A DNA stretch of 64,000 nucleotides from Undaria pinnatifida (Eukaryota > Sar > Phaeophyceae > Laminariales > Alariaceae). Shown piece by piece: positions 31,317 to 44,787 of this stretch (position 1 is its first letter; each line of letters begins with the position of its first letter). The notes under the pieces are model-generated. The model did no database searches and was not told where the DNA came from. It saw only the letters and a program-made list of their open reading frames with translations. The position numbers were made by a program, and so were the translations under genes. The stretch lies in contig JABAKD010000012.1 in the NCBI GenBank assembly GCA_012845835.1, forward strand, positions 124,001-188,000, in the 5' to 3' direction.

Positions 31317-31802
31317 ATGTACGAATTCGTGAGTATGCCCATCCGACCTGACCCCTGGGGTTCAGGTGCGGTGGAGATTGCAACCCGGGACGGCATCATT
31401 CTGGGTAGTGTTGGACTTGCGCAAGCTCACTCACTGGCAAAACACCCGGCTATGAGAAAACAGTCTTCCGCCGGACTTGGTCCAGTTACGGTCTACTCTA
31501 CCCATTTGGGCGTTGGTTCGTCGTTGTCATTGTTGGCTTTTTCCGCAACCCAATCCGTCCAATATGAGGATATACCCTATGAAGATATACACTATGCTGA
31601 TAATGATGACGATGATGACGATGACAATGCTGATGACATTGGTGATGACAGTCAGGTATCAGATGGAGAAGGCGACGACAACGACGATCTGATGACCAAC
31701 GATGATGATCATGCCAATGCAGCGCGTGTACATCTTCTCGTAGACTGCACATCATATGGAATGCAACGTTCATACTCCAACACTCGTAACATTACATTCT
31801 GA
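31317..31802 (+). CDS. Candidate acidic protein ORF, copy 2
   Basis: The frame runs 161 codons from ATG 31317 to TGA and is open upstream to 31230 without an ATG. The N-terminal half has a globular look (MPIRPDPWGSGAVEIATRDG, ILGSVGLAQAHSLAKHP). The C-terminal half is strongly acidic (YEDIPYEDIHYADND then a run of aspartates, DSQVSDGEGDDNDD). Copy 1 differs in the aspartate tract by a 9-base in-frame loss, which keeps the frame. Upstream exons are possible, since no start context or TATA stands out. No family recognised. Confidence 0.35.
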   Translation: MYEFVSMPIRPDPWGSGAVEIATRDGIILGSVGLAQAHSLAKHPAMRKQSSAGLGPVTVYSTHLGVGSSLSLLAFSATQSVQYEDIPYEDIHYADNDDDDDDDNADDIGDDSQVSDGEGDDNDDLMTNDDDHANAARVHLLVDCTSYGMQRSYSNTRNITF

Positions 31803-32084
31803 GGTCAACGTACAATTTGATTGATTATTTGGTTATCCTCTTCCTGCTGGCTATGGGTGATCGACAGTTGAGCGGGACGCTGTCGGAGGTCACGCAGATA
31901 GCAGCAGCTAATGCAGCAGGCTCTAAGTTTACAATGATAATGGCAATGCTACAGTGGACAATAATCCATATCAGTCAGCACTAATTGGATCATGTCTTGG
32001 CTAATGTTACTTACTTGACCCGAGACTACACCTGGTTCCCATGGTAGTGTCACTGCTGCTTGCGCTGTGTTGTATCATTTAACA
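31792..32084. other. 293-base segment present in copies 2 and 3, absent from copy 1
   Basis: It is bounded by the 5-base direct repeat taaca (31787-31791 and 32080-32084), while copy 1 has a single taaca at 9915-9919. It contains no ORF or inverted ends, so loss from copy 1 by short-homology deletion is as likely as insertion. The copy 3 equivalent is about 53807-54097. Confidence 0.8.
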
Positions 32085-32273
32085 GCTTTAGTTACTCACA
32101 AAAAATTACGCTATTAACATGATACGATTTTACCTCTTGAGTGACCGCTCCGTCAAATTAAACCAGTAGTCTACATAAAGGCTAAAATATATCCTTCGAC
32201 GCGACCAAAATGACCAGTCGCTCATAAAATATATAATTACAGATGCTGCAAGTGTGCTTGAGATTCCCTGGGC

Positions 32274-32938
32274 CTAATACTCCCTGGTCGTACACCTGGC
32301 GGTCTTCTAGATCTGTGACCGCTTGTTTGCCAGCTTGCTAAAGCCATCGTTTATTCTCATGCCCTCGCTCCTTTGACTCTCGAGGATCTTTGTCCACCAG
32401 CCTTTGCTCCGGATTTCCGTGTCTCAAACCATGCTTTCCATCGTGGATATCATTTCCTGCGCTGTCAGCTCCGGCGAGGTGTCCAGACCGTCTACGGCCT
32501 GCGCTTTGAACGCCATCGTGAGCTCACGACACCTCTTCACGCTAAACTTGCCAGTCGGTCAGGCTGCACCATCGCGTGTGGCTTGCCTCGGTGGGAGATT
32601 CGAAGTTGAATTTTCTCCACACGCAACCAGACAGTCCCGTTTCAGAGTGTTTCGACAATAATTGGGTTCGGTTGCGGTCACGTTGGGAGGCCCTCCGCTT
32701 TTACGACTTGGCGCAGTATCGCTGCTTTCTGAGTCCAGCTGCTATTGCCGGAGGAGCTCTGTATCTGCTGGTCTGTCGCGAGGTACGGATTGCCTCTGGG
32801 CGACTTGATGTACCCATTCCGCCATCGAAATACTTTGCCAGCCATCCTGGCTGCTTGTTTCACACGATACGGTTTGCCGGATTCCAAGCGATACACGGTC
32901 ACACACGCTTGCGTCGACTTGTAGTCGAGGTTTCCCTG
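32274..32938 (-). pseudogene. Decayed unrecognised protein-coding sequence, copy 2
   Basis: Same arrangement as in copy 1, with VYRLESGKPYRVKQAARMAG in the first frame and KVFRWRNGYIKSPRGNPYL after it. The internal stop and frame changes are shared with copy 1, so decay began before the unit was duplicated. Confidence 0.4.
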
Positions 32939-33845
32939 ATACGTCCTGGCTCGTCATCGCCGAGCATTGGAGGTGGCGTGGTCTCGAAGCGGAGCTGTTC
33001 GTGTCGGAGTTAGTGGGGTTGAGTTGATGATGTGGATTCAAAATTGAATATTGTTCATGGGGATTTTGTTGGCGTGTGCTCAAACGGGTTCGAGGTTGAT
33101 TCTCAACCAATAAACTAGGCCTGACAAGTAGCTTTTCGATACCTGTGTCTATCTTCACCTTGTCGTGCATTGCTCTATCAAAAACTATCGAGATAGTGCT
33201 TTTTTAGTTCCATGAAGCGCCCTCTGGAGGCACGTGCAATCCGCCATTACTCGTGCTGTATTTGTTTGCACGACGTGAAAGTAGGCGCTTCTAATGAAAG
33301 CTCTCGACCATAACGTTTCGAGGTATACTCAATCAGTTCATTCACTAAATGCTATAGGGCCGGAGAGCGATTAACCTGGGAGTTCAAAATGCGCCTTACG
33401 GGTGGATTCACCATAATATCGTAGACAAACGACTGATCATCCACCAACGACCATCTCTTCGTCGCACCAACGCGCGAGAACGATAGCCCAAAAATCGACA
33501 GCAGGGCTGTCAAGCACTGTAATATCCATAGCGCGGTAGAATACTACGGTGGCGTGGGCGGCATTGCTATTGGCTCAAACGATCTATCTCTGCCAGCACC
33601 AGGGGTGCTATCACGACCACTGAACCTCAACGTGCTGATTGACTGACAGCAGAGCTTCAGGACATTGCTGTCAACACGAAGCTCCAACCCTACCCGTCAT
33701 TGAAAATATTTTTGTGGGAGTGTTGTCCTCATATAAACCGTTCTGTCCACGATCGTCTGGCCCACCAAGTGTCTGTGCTTGTTCGTCATCCTAGAGGGTA
33801 CGAAACGACGCCCATGTTACCACCAGACACATTGCAGAGAACCAC

Positions 33846-34445
33846 CTACTCCGGACTGCAGTCAAACACCTCAAAGGTGATGAAAATCAGGACATACAAC
33901 CGGACATGCTGTAGGTCCACGTCGTGCCGGGCGAGCCCTTTGAACAACTCGACCTCTTTGATCTGGGCTGGGACGTTCAGCGGCGACAGTGTGTTGCCTT
34001 GGGCGCAGAGGGTGGCGTCCCCGCCGGCCGTTACCAATGCAGGAGTCGCGGCAAAACTTGCTGTACCGAGCCGCTAAGTGAATGGGCGATCAGCCATTGG
34101 CGTTAATGGTAACCTTGGCCACCCTGTGATGCGCAGCAGGGCGACTGGGATGCCGCTGTACACCGTGTCCAACACCTGTACCGCCAAATGGAGGGACGTC
34201 GATTGTTGATAACCTCGGACGTTGATGTTCGCCTCTGTAGGCAGGAGGAAGTCGACGATGCCTACGTGCGCCCGGTTGTGTTGTAGAACACGGCATATTG
34301 TACAATGCCGTCTCGTGGAGGAAGTTGACGACATTCACCTTCACTCCTTGCTCCAGGACGGAGTTCGGTACTTCCAGGTGTCCGATGAGGGCGGCAACGT
34401 CCATCGAGGATACGTCATCGATGCTGTCGCGAGTGCTGATGGTGT
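33846..34445 (-). pseudogene. Ankyrin-repeat protein pseudogene, copy 2
   Basis: The first repeat is more complete than in copy 1: SSMDVAALIGHLEVPNSVLE followed by QGVKVNVVNFLHETALYN in one frame. The shift after TALYN and the following two repeats are as in copy 1, so the locus was already a pseudogene before duplication. Confidence 0.65.
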
Positions 34446-34976
34446 GGAAAGAAGTGGGCCTCCTCAAGGGCTGGGCAGAGCGGCCCATATGAAAACTACA
34501 TCCCATGGGCCGCGACCCGGGCCACGGTCTATCCTATTTTCAACATTCTTGGCCCGGTCCGGCCCATCCCACTTTCAAAATTCTTGGCCCGGCGTGGCCC
34601 GGCCCATGACAAGTTTCAGATCGGCCCGGCCTGGCCCGGTCCGGCTCGCAGCGTCATTTCTCGCGACATCCCATGCAGGCTCTAACGGTATACCTTAGAG
34701 CTCCACGGACACCCGCAAATCTCAAAATTGGATGTGGCGTGAACCGGCGATATATTACAGCATCTTTGGCTCACGCTCATGTATGAGCGGGCTTGGCGTT
34801 AGCCTAAAAACCTTTCACAAAAAATACCATTGGTCAAGTTTCTTTTCAATCACTGTAAGATTGTATTAACTACTGAGAATGCGCCAACCTGCTATCGATG
34901 TGGTATGCACCCCAACTAAGTCACCGCGGGCAACCGCGCGAGATCCTGCGAGTACCGGTACGAGTGTCCGCCAGTG

Positions 34977-35181
34977 ATTGATTCTACGATAGCCCCCCCC
35001 CCAAAACCAGCTATTTCTTTAACGAACGTTTCCTGGCTGCTTGACACGAGGAAGGATGCAATGAAAACCACATATTCACATATTGTCTTGTTTGCAAGGG
35101 ACTTTCGAACAGTGGCGTCGGGGAGCTGATTACAAAACCGGAAATTTCGTTGAAGAAAAATTGCGTAGAACGACTCCAGTG
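34977..35181. other. 205-base segment at a copy-divergence junction, copy 2
   Basis: It is bounded by ccagtg at 34971-34976 and 35176-35181; copy 1 has ccagtg once (13190-13195). Left of the junction copies 1 and 2 differ by several percent; right of it they are almost identical. The segment itself has a C-run followed by an A-run near its left edge, and no gene. The copy 3 equivalent is 56964-57166. Confidence 0.85.
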
Positions 35182-35467
35182 TTTCAGCGATTGTTTGAGC
35201 TATCGTCTGTGAGCGCTCGCGCTGTATCCAGCGAGCATCTCCGAGAGAACACAGGCGAGGCGCACGCGATCACCCGCGAGCTCCTTCGAAAACACTCGCG
35301 AGCGTCGCCAAGTGGTTTTACGTGCTCTTTGGAGTGGTTTTCCGAGTACTTGCGGGGTTCCGCGCGCAAGCGTATTCTTGAGTGCCCGTGATCTAACGAC
35401 AACAGGAACTCCCGCGGGCACCCGTGTGGAGTCGCATGGGAGATGGCGTGGGAATTCTCACAGTACT

Positions 35468-35760
35468 TTATACGGGAAGGCCCCCTACTAGGAACATCCA
35501 CGATGTACCGCGAGAACAATATTTGGAACCCACGGGTTCCCATGGGCACCCGTGGCGAACTGCGGTTCTGTCATTTAATACTCGTTGTTGTGGATATCTT
35601 TTCTTATTCTGATAGCTCCATTTCTTGCAGCAGCAGTATACAGCTACCAGGCCAACGGAGACGATGCCGATGACGTAAGGCATGACTGAAGACAGGCAAA
35701 CGAATCCGCCTACCACATACGCTACCAGCTCAGCAGTGGCCTTGTTGGTCGTACGAGCGA
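35468..35760 (-). CDS. Possible membrane-protein exon, copy 2
   Basis: Same hydrophobic frame as copy 1, with Lys to Asn after WSYQ. It lies in the near-identical block, so its conservation is uninformative about coding. Copy 3 has it at about 57376-57789 with extra indels. Confidence 0.25.
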
Positions 35761-36421
35761 ATAGCAGTATGGTAATTCATATATATATATGAATGGCGTT
35801 TGATGGCGCCCGCCCAATGAAGCACGCCCAAGACCTTGACTTCAGCCGCCAGTGGCATTTAAACACGCGGTGGTATGCATGCCCAAAGTTAAACGGCTCC
35901 TGAGATTGAAAATATTTGCGTTATGCGGAGAGCTGTCCCATGTTCAGCTAGGAGCTCGGGTAGAGGGATCTGGGAACTAAACGAGGGATCTGGGAATGGC
36001 GGCTGGGATTGAAACTGTTCGCGGAGAGCCAGCCCACGTTCAGCTAGGAGCTCGGATAGAGGGGTGTGGGACCAGAGCTCACCCCGAGGCTCTAGTCCCG
36101 CATGTCGACGTCAGACGAAAATACATTGCAGCTGAACGAGGGATCTGGTAATTGCGGAATTGAAAGAACGCCCAAACACCTCCTGGGCATCAAAATGGCG
36201 TGTATACGGAGCTAATTTGCAGTACTGCGTAAGGAGCTCGACAATTTTTTCAAAACATGAAATGGGCAGGGGCATGTGTGTGGGAAGGGTGGTCAATGCA
36301 TACCAGGAGTAGTATAGCGGTAGTGGTAGCAGCAGTACCGTAATACATGTATCAAGAGCGCGACGCCAAACTAAGCACTATGATCCCGCTCGCTCAATGA
36401 AGCGAGTCGAAAACATTCTGG

Positions 36422-36754
36422 GTGGTCGACGGTGGGCATTGTAAGGAGGTGAAATATGATGAGTGGCCGACGGTGGGCATTGTAAGGAGGTGAAATACGT
36501 AAGTGGACGTCAGACGAAAAAATGTGATGTCGCTCGCTCAACGAAGCTGGCCGATGACATTGTAAATGGCCGACGATGGGCATTCATTGTCAAGAGGTGG
36601 AAAACGGTAAGTGGCCGACGGTGGGCGTTGTATGGAGATGCCGCGTATGGCAACAAATGTTCATATATGAAACACAAAACACTACCCGGAACTCGCGCAA
36701 ATAATAGTTGAGCAAACCGAAGATCTTAGTAGTGGCCGTCGGTGGTGCATCCAC
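36422..36754. repeat. Minisatellite, copy 2
   Basis: Identical in repeat number and spacing to copy 1, so no unit gain or loss since duplication. Confidence 0.75.
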
Positions 36755-37029
36755 GTCCTCCTCCTCCCGCCTACTGGTACACCAGGTATGTCTTTCTTCT
36801 TTCGGGTAGATCCGGACCTAGGTCCCCTGCACGAAATGACCGTTTTCAGTGTTTTTGCGTAGTTCTCGAGTGATTGGGTGGGGACACAGAGTGTCCCATG
36901 TAGGCCGGCCTATTGAGCAGGTCCTCGGCGAGTATTCACTTTGTTAGCCGTCTCGTAGTTAGTAGAGAAACAGCTTTAATATTTCCACAGAGCCCCGGAT
37001 AGCAATTGAGAACAGCGGTGCATGGCTCG

Positions 37030-38290
37030 TTACATTTCCTGACTACGCCGAGTAGATGACGCCAATTTTTTATCATACGAAAACGGCCAGTCATCTATCA
37101 AATCAGACAAATCCAGGCCTTTCAAGGCCATAGTCCATTGAGGCCGTGTAAATACGTTTTCATTACCATATATTCCGTCAACCCCCCCGTATATCTCTAA
37201 GTTTTCCTCCCCATTCACCTTTTTCGTAACGCTAACCTCTCCTTTTCTTAAATTATTCGTTTCACTTCTGTCTTGTACCCGCCAACTTCTCAGAAGACAG
37301 TACCTTTACTTGGTCTCCTTCTAACTCCTTCCATATTGTTGTCTTCGACTACGTTACCCCATCTTGTTGCAGCTCGCCCTTTGGACATTTTCTCCCATAC
37401 AGCCCTACTATCAGCTATGGTTGGCAACCTCGTTTCTGGCACATTCCTTACCCTACACCTGGCATTGCCAGTTCAACTTTATCACGTCTTTATTTTGTTG
37501 TAAGTGGGTAGAATCCTAGTCCTGCTCATAATACTGCGTTACTAGCATCCTAGTACCATGGTATATTTTTAGCTGCTGGTATGTGCACTGATTCCGGAAA
37601 TTTTACGGACATCGCGTTTCCTTTCCATACTTCTCCTGCATGCTCTAGGTTTGGTACAATCACATTCATCATAACACATATTTTAGTCATAGGGTCAAGG
37701 TGCGATTCTGTTAGGATCGTATCCATCTTCCCTTCTTGTGATTTACCATTTCCTATTACTTGCGCCATGTGTGCATCCCAAAAGCAGTCCTCTGAGATCT
37801 CGACGCCAAGGGGCATATATATTCTGGTCTACGATCGGAATTTCACCTTCTCCCCTCTTCCATTTGATTGGAGTGTCGGATTCATCTTATCTTCGTTACA
37901 TACAACTACTGCGCACTAATTTACGTTCGCGATGGCACTCTCCATTTCCTACTATGCTCTAGTGCATTCTCTGTATGTTCCTGCAATCCTTGAAGTGTTT
38001 CTGAGATCCCCGCGAAATCATCCGCATATATCAACCCCGACACCGCATTGTGACTCCTTGAGTCGAAGCCGCAAATCACTTTGCGGCTTCGACTGCTGCT
38101 ATCATGTCATGAATAGATACCTTGAATAGATTGTGTGATAGTGTACAATCCCGGTCCAACTCCTTTTAAAACATAAACACATTTATTTGGACGTTTCCCC
38201 GTCCAGCATAACGACACTTCTCGCACATTCCGTTGTATTTTTGATAAGTCTCCACATCTCTCCTCCCAATTTCCCAGATTCATGTGAAGG
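37030..38290 (-). pseudogene. LINE reverse-transcriptase remnant, copy 2
   Basis: Same blocks as copy 1. It lacks 10 bases (tatcttccgc in copy 1, near 16060) just before the YADD region, which adds one more frameshift; copy 3 shares this loss. Confidence 0.8.
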
Positions 38291-39166
38291 GCGCAGGAAT
38301 ATGAGGCCGTCGATTTGGTACAACTAGCGATTTGTTAATGCCAACAGTTACTTGTTGTGCAGAAACGATTAGCCTGTGCTGCGCTGTGTGCTTGTTGGCG
38401 ATGCCACGTTCTCATCGGCAGTACCGGGTGTAATCTGCGAAAAAAAGAAACACGGCCGAGAATCGACAATCAGATGAAGAAAGCAAAAATAATCATAGAC
38501 TAGACTATACACATACAACCCGGCACCTTGTACCTGATACTTTCCGCATGGTACCTAGTACTGAATGCTCGAAAGAAAGCACAGCCCAGCAGGTCACAGC
38601 ACCGCACCCCAGGACAAAGGCGAGGCACCGCACGGCACCGCCCGGCGCTGCGATTCGCTGCTGAGCTTTGTCTGGGCAAATGCGTGCGGGGAGTTTATTT
38701 TTTGAGTCGCAGCGCAAAATGTCCTGTAGGAAGTACCAACAAACCTGGTGGCGTGTAAATATCAGTACCGGCACCTGGTATGATATGATAATACCTCGAG
38801 TGGTGCCTGGCATGTGTATGAAACGAGTATCTAGCGAAAATCACACAGCGCGGCACAGCACGTCAGAGCACCGCACAGTACCGGACCGCAGGACGTCCAA
38901 CCTACACAAAAAAGGACGGGGCAAAATATCTCTAAAATCATCTAAATCGTATTGGCAGAAACTACATATATTTTGAAGGAAGCAGCCGAAAAATGTCAAG
39001 AAGCAACTAACTGGAAAAATCAGCAACACAGACATGTAGGATTATCCACTATGATATACAGACTACAGAGCCACTGTGACTTTGTGATCCAGTGAATAGA
39101 CTGTCCGATTCTAAGCCTGGTGTGCGTGCGTTCGAATCCCGGTATCATCGGCGGGAAAAAATGCTA

Positions 39167-39707
39167 TACAGTAGTTTGACTACGATATAAGAGACGGTTC
39201 GGCGAGCCGAAATATATATCTTATATCCGGTTTTCTCTTAGTTCGGTTTAAGAGATTGCAATGTTCCCCTACATCGAACGCACGATATAAGATAATTTTA
39301 TCTTATACCGTAGCCAAATTCATACCCACCGAAAACGAAAATAATATCTGCGTGCTCACGCTTGCTACGCTCTATGTATACCTATGCCCCTTCCCCCCCC
39401 CGCGAAGAGCAGTCTTCCAAACGTGTTTGACATGAATGGACACGAGTGCCTGATGCGTATATGTACCCGTCCTCGAAAAAACAAAAAAGTGGAAGGCTGC
39501 CCGCTGCACAGTGCACGGCGTTTGGAGGCGTGTGCATGTGTTGTGTGCGCGGCACTACTTTCCCGAAAGCTTGATGCAACAAGAGAAACTGTCGGAGAAT
39601 GAGACGAAAATTCTCCCATATCGGATTTTTCGTGACAATCCGATAGAGTTGTCTTGTATCCGAAATTTCTCTAATATCGACTATCTTATATCGTAGCCAC
39701 TACTGTA
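39167..39707. mobile_element. 541-bp TA-flanked inverted-repeat element, copy 2
   Basis: Same length and ends as copy 1, with only isolated differences inside. Confidence 0.7.
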
Positions 39708-39926
39708 TAGGATTATCCACTAGACCACAGAGTTACTGCGACTTTGCGGTCTAGTCGATAGATTCTCGGCTTCTGAGCCTGATGTGCCGGGGTTCGAATC
39801 CCGGTATCATCGGAGGGGGGGGGCGGGGGCGGGTGACACTCATAACAAAAGGAAACGGTGGGAATTCGAAGCAGCTGAACAATCGACTATGTGGTCTAGT
39901 GGATAGACTGTCCGCCTCTCTCTGAG

Positions 39927-40765
39927 GGTGTGTCTCAACTTGTTCGTCGAAGGCCTTGTTGGAACGGTTGGAATGCAACGAGGCTGTTCGCATTCGTTCA
40001 TTTCAGCCCGTGTGTGCCCAATCGATGTGAAACTAGTGAATTCTGGGCAAGCGACCCGAACAAATAATAGTGCAACGGACTTTTGCGGCGGGGCCGCGTG
40101 CAGCTCGACTCTACGCCAGAGGTACCTTCACGTGGGCAGCGATTGCTCCTGGCACAGAGAACATCCTCACACCCATATAGATCTGAAGGCAAGCATCACA
40201 GACGACGGTGCTAACCATCCAAGTGGCACGATCGGGACCCATCCAGAAGTTGTGATATTGCCCTCGTGTCTCGAACGAACATCGGTGCCACACTTTTCCC
40301 AGAATATATATATCGCCAGAGCCTCGTTCGCAGCCCTGTGTTTTTGCTCGTCTTCGTGAGCCTCCTGGTCAGGCGATTGCGGTATCGCTTGGCTCCTGCC
40401 GCGGGCGAGCCCTACGGCGTCGACATACGCCCCACCCCGTGAGTCCTAAACCATCTAAAATGTGCACCCATACCCGCGTGGGCCTCAATCCTATGAAGAA
40501 CCGATTCCAGCACTAATCAGTAATTAGACTAGACTAGTTAGCTGCTGTAAATCTCGTTCCAAGTAGGCCGTTCTGTTTTGCTGAACAACATTAACTCTAC
40601 TTTGTTACCTGGTACATATTACTTCTTCTTCCACACTATGACGGTCAAAGGGGTGGGAAAGCTAGGAATCTGTTCGAATTGATAACCAATCAACAGCAAG
40701 CAAAAATACCTGTCGTTCCAGGTTCCAAGCGTTCCAATGCCTTTTGCGGGGAGCTAAGACACCCC
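39927..40765. mobile_element. 841-bp-type element, copy 2
   Basis: Flanked by ctgag at 39922-39926 and 40766-40770. Differs from copy 1 by a t insertion (gtgtttttgctcg) and a 3-base loss (aagtaggcc), total 839 bases. Confidence 0.6.
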
Positions 40766-41826
40766 CTGAGCCTGATATGCGCGGGTTCGAATCCCGATAT
40801 CATCGGGGGGCGGGGGGCGGGTGGGGGGAGAGAAAGGATACACTCATAAAAGAAGGAGACGGTGGGAATATAAACGAAGCAGATAGATGAAAAATCAAGA
40901 AACAACTGGAAAAACCAGCAAAAAAAGAAAGTAAAAAGGGGGGAGCAAGAAACTGTCCCGCACAGGCAGCAAAAAGCGGCTAGTTTGTAGGAAGTTCAAC
41001 TTACTACACAAGAAGGAAAGAAAAATCGCGAAAATCTTCCAAAATCGTGTTGAGGCAGAAAACAAACTTGAAGGAAACAGCTGAACAGCCAAGCGAAACA
41101 ATTGGGATAACTATGGAACCTGGTCTCTCACGGGGTCCCGGTGTCGAAGAGGAGAGAGAGGGCGGTCCCGGAGTCTGGTACTCGTCGCAGAGCGGGAGTC
41201 GAAGCGGAGAGGGCGTCGCAGAGCTGGAGTCGAAGCGGAGAGGGCGTCGCGGTGCTGAGGTCCCTTGACGATCGTCCCCATAGCGGACCCACGCTGAAAA
41301 CCTTTCTTTCTTGTGTGTAGCAAGGAGATGCTAAAGCTATTAATAAAGTGACGGTGGGCTTATTCCCTTCGTCATGCGGCGGGATCATCTTTCGGTGGCT
41401 GACCTTCCGGGGACGGGTCAACGCCGTCTATGACGGGTGACGCCGTTCGCGACCCGGGATCGACCCGGGATCGTGTATTGCCTGACCGGTGACGTGTCCT
41501 CTCGCGCATGTGTGTACGCGATCTACGATAGGTATCTACGACCCTGTCTTCCACGTAAACGAGCAGAAACAAAAGCAATAGGTGGATCGATAAATCAAAG
41601 AATAGCCCGACCGAATTCCGCAAGTAATCGACGGAGGCGGTGTCCAAGTGGGACCTCCGGAGATGCCAGGGATGCACCAACCGAGCACTTTCAGCAGAAA
41701 GATGAAAATAACTAGCTCCATGCAAAATGCGTAAGTGGCCGAGTGTATACAGGAGCAGTGCCACGGTAGTACAAATAGTGGTCTAGGAGCGCGAATAGAG
41801 GGATCTATCTGGGAACTGAACGAGGG

Positions 41827-41859
<33 letters not shown>
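41827..41859. repeat. (ACT)11 microsatellite, copy 2
   Basis: Eleven repeats, as in copy 1. Confidence 0.95.
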
Positions 41860-42716
41860 GCTGTGGGAAGTTGAAATGAAGCAGAGAAGAACGTTTTTCT
41901 GCAAAATTATACTTGACCAAAGTTACTGGCGGTTTTCTGTTTTTTTGTATCCCCGTTACTTGCAGCGGTTCACCGCTACATGCCTAACGGAGACGACGGC
42001 GACGGGGTAAGGAATGGCTGAAGACGCACTCCTCTAACCCTAATCACACGGACAGCGCCGATAAGGGCATTGCACGCTGTCACAGAGCACATGCCCCCAG
42101 AGACTATCGGAAAGTCGGAAAGTCTGCAACAAGAATGGTTTTCAAACTAATGATCAGGCGGTGTCGAAACGGGGTGTCGACAGAAGTATCCCCCCGCATT
42201 TTTCGGTGCACTTTCTCGTAACCATGTTGCGACGCTGCGCATGACTACTGCTGTGTGCTGCTGCTGTTCACTGTAGCTTCGGCACATACATACATGAAGT
42301 ACTCTTGTGATCTCAGTGCTCCTACGTCAAGATACACGGCCAACAAAACAGCTTCCGTAGCGCGGTGGAAGCGGGAATCTCATCAGCATCGCACCATCCC
42401 GTCCTCCGATGCTGCGCGAATATAACCTCCTGGTGGTCCTGGTATCATGGTATTTAAAGCTGATATCGTACGGGCCGTCTACGACAACGGGCGGTCCGTC
42501 TACGATGGAAAGGCCCCTGGCTCAATTAGCTAGGCTCAATAGGATGGCTAAAGAATCACGGAAGAATTCCACGAGACTGGCACAAATACAAATCGAAATG
42601 CTGATACGCCGTGTACCATGCAGAGCTGCCCGCCTACGCGCACTCTGGCTTTCGCTCGTCCCCGTAGACCTCTCTTTCATCGAAGCGCACAACAAGAAGC
42701 AATAATATTTAATAAG

Positions 42717-43082
42717 ATGTCGAAAGTAGGAAGCAACGACAACAACGACGGCGTCGGCGGCGGTGGCGGCCGCGGCAGCGGGCAAGCAATGGCATTGACG
42801 GTGAGCGAAAGGGGTGTTTTGTCTCTGGCTGTACGAGTATAAATTGTTGTATTAGGTATCAGTACGTACTGCTGTAGACTAGACTATTAATAGTGCGGTT
42901 TGTTTTATCGTCAACAGGTCGCACTCGGCGTGTCCGAGTATTGGCTGTATAATTCATACCAAGTAGGTACGCATGCTGTCATGAGAAGAGCCGTCGATGA
43001 GAGGTGCCCGCTGCTGGATATTTCGTCACCTCCTCCTCATAGTAGCAACCTCTGTGATAGCACTACTGTTCACCTTGCTTGA
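42717..43082 (+). CDS. Small two-exon candidate gene, copy 3
   Basis: Exon 1 is 42717-42800 and exon 2 is 42918-43082, with the same donor and acceptor as copy 2. The predicted protein differs from copy 2 at three residues: Glu to Ala near the end of exon 1, then Thr to Ala and Asn to His in exon 2. The intron is 6 bases longer, with an extra attaat-like insertion near 42885. The frame is open in this copy and in copy 2 but not in copy 1. All three changes alter amino acids, so this gives no sign of purifying selection, and the call rests on splice signals and ORF conservation only. Confidence 0.33.
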
Positions 43083-44787
43083 GATGGCTGGACCAGATTT
43101 AGACGGTATCATGGATGTCAGAGCTGCAGTAGTACTCGAAGGCCGGGGAGATAACGCAAACCAGGTAACACGCAACAACGACACACACACCCCGCTTAAA
43201 TCTTTCAAGGCCGATCTTCTCGAAACTAGCGTGGGCATACACCACGGAAATGGTGGCTTTCGAAATTCCTCGTCAAGCTCGTTCCATGCGGGCGTTTCTC
43301 TTAGTTGGTGCTGTCCATGTTATCGGGAAAGTCAGCTTTGGAAATCGTCCGAAGCGGTCGGTGTGCTTCGTCGCGTGTCATTCTGTGTGATACTCATCTC
43401 ACTCGTACCGTTCTCGCGATGTTTGCTAGATGAGGCAACGTATTAATACTCGTATAGTATACCGGTGCGAAGTTGTCTATGCTCCTCACCCGCCGTGTTG
43501 GTTTGATGCTGGGACGAGATTGCACGGCTGGCATCACAGAGCTACCGCAAACAAAAAAAGCATACGAGACCGGCGAGCTACATACCCGTCTCACGCACTG
43601 CTCGCGAAGTCATTAGTTTATTATTAATAATGGTGTCGTGATACTGCGGTAATCATAGATAATCCGAATTGCTACCGTCCTACAGTATCGCCGCCCGCTG
43701 TGTTCTCCTGAATTTATCGCGCAAGTCGTGTTGGTTTGTTGACCATGCGCAGCTGATGATGCGAGTAATAATGATGTAATCGTCCTCCTTGCCTTATCCC
43801 AGAGTTAGTTCCCGCGCGCGGACAGAGGACTTCCGAACCCCGTCTGTCACGTATGACAGCACGATAACCTGCCTCTCCGCCCACTCGGTTCACCCGATGT
43901 GTTTTCCATTGAGAAACGACCGGTAGGTACGTAGTCAGCCGTAGATTCAGAATTAATTCTAGCTGCCAATGGTTCGACCATGATTCGCAAGGATTCCAGG
44001 TTATGTATTATTCATTCGTACACGACGAGTCGGGTGACCGACAGAACACACACAACAAGCACATATGCTACGACGTGCATACCGGGTGCAATACGCGGCT
44101 GTTTCGCAATCCATCCGGAAAATATCTGATCTAGATCGAAAAGCGGTAGGTGTCCGTTCATGAAACATCAAACAAATAATCAGTTTTGATCTTCTTCCGC
44201 TAGATATTTTCATATCATAGGTCGATGCTCATCATGTTGGTAAGCCGCGTGATTCGTCGATCGTGGGTTTCCTACATTCCGCGTTGTGAGGATATACAGG
44301 ACGCAGATAGTGTAGGTCGGTGATGACGTGATACCTCCTCACTTGTTCCAACCTCTGGATGCTATATATTTGCCAAAGGTTCACCACTGTTTTCTCCCCG
44401 ATTCTGTCTATATCTTTGCACGTTTTGTCCAGCTCCATATCTTCCCAATGTTTGTATCAGAGAGGTTCAACCCTTTACTTACCATTCCATCTTTACATTC
44501 GGAATTATTCTCCTGCTCGATCCTTCGTCATAGCTCAGATCCACCGGATCAGATTTCAATAGCAAGCACCACCCCCACTGGGGTGCTTGCCCTCATTTTT
44601 ATCGCGAGATGGGTTCAACAGTTTCATCCCTCTTCGACCCGCATCGAATTGTGCATAACACACGCTTGGCACTTTGTATCTGCCGCCAATTATCGGAAAA
44701 AAAAAATCTTTTGGGGGACAAGCACTCGCGAAATAGAGAGCACCGGGGATGCTGACCTGAAGATATAAATATATATATGGTGACCTG

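Larger units (their letters stand above)
39071..40860 (+). repeat. SINE-like cluster, copy 2
   Basis: Heads at about 39071-39151, 39743-39814 and 39865-39926 plus 40766-40806, with the TA-flanked and 839-bp elements between and within them as in copy 1. Confidence 0.6.
20485..42460. repeat. Tandem ~22 kb macro-repeat, copy 2 (complete)
   Basis: This is the only complete copy, 21976 bases from one recurrence of the window-start sequence to the next. It carries the C-rich 1.4 kb segment (29645-31042), the 293-base segment (31792-32084) and the 205-base segment (34977-35181). Its main gene has a 1-nt insertion at 25374 that shifts the frame of the first recognised exon. It is close to identical to copy 3 along its whole length, so copies 2 and 3 duplicated, or were homogenised, more recently than either did with the left part of copy 1. 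Confidence 0.97.
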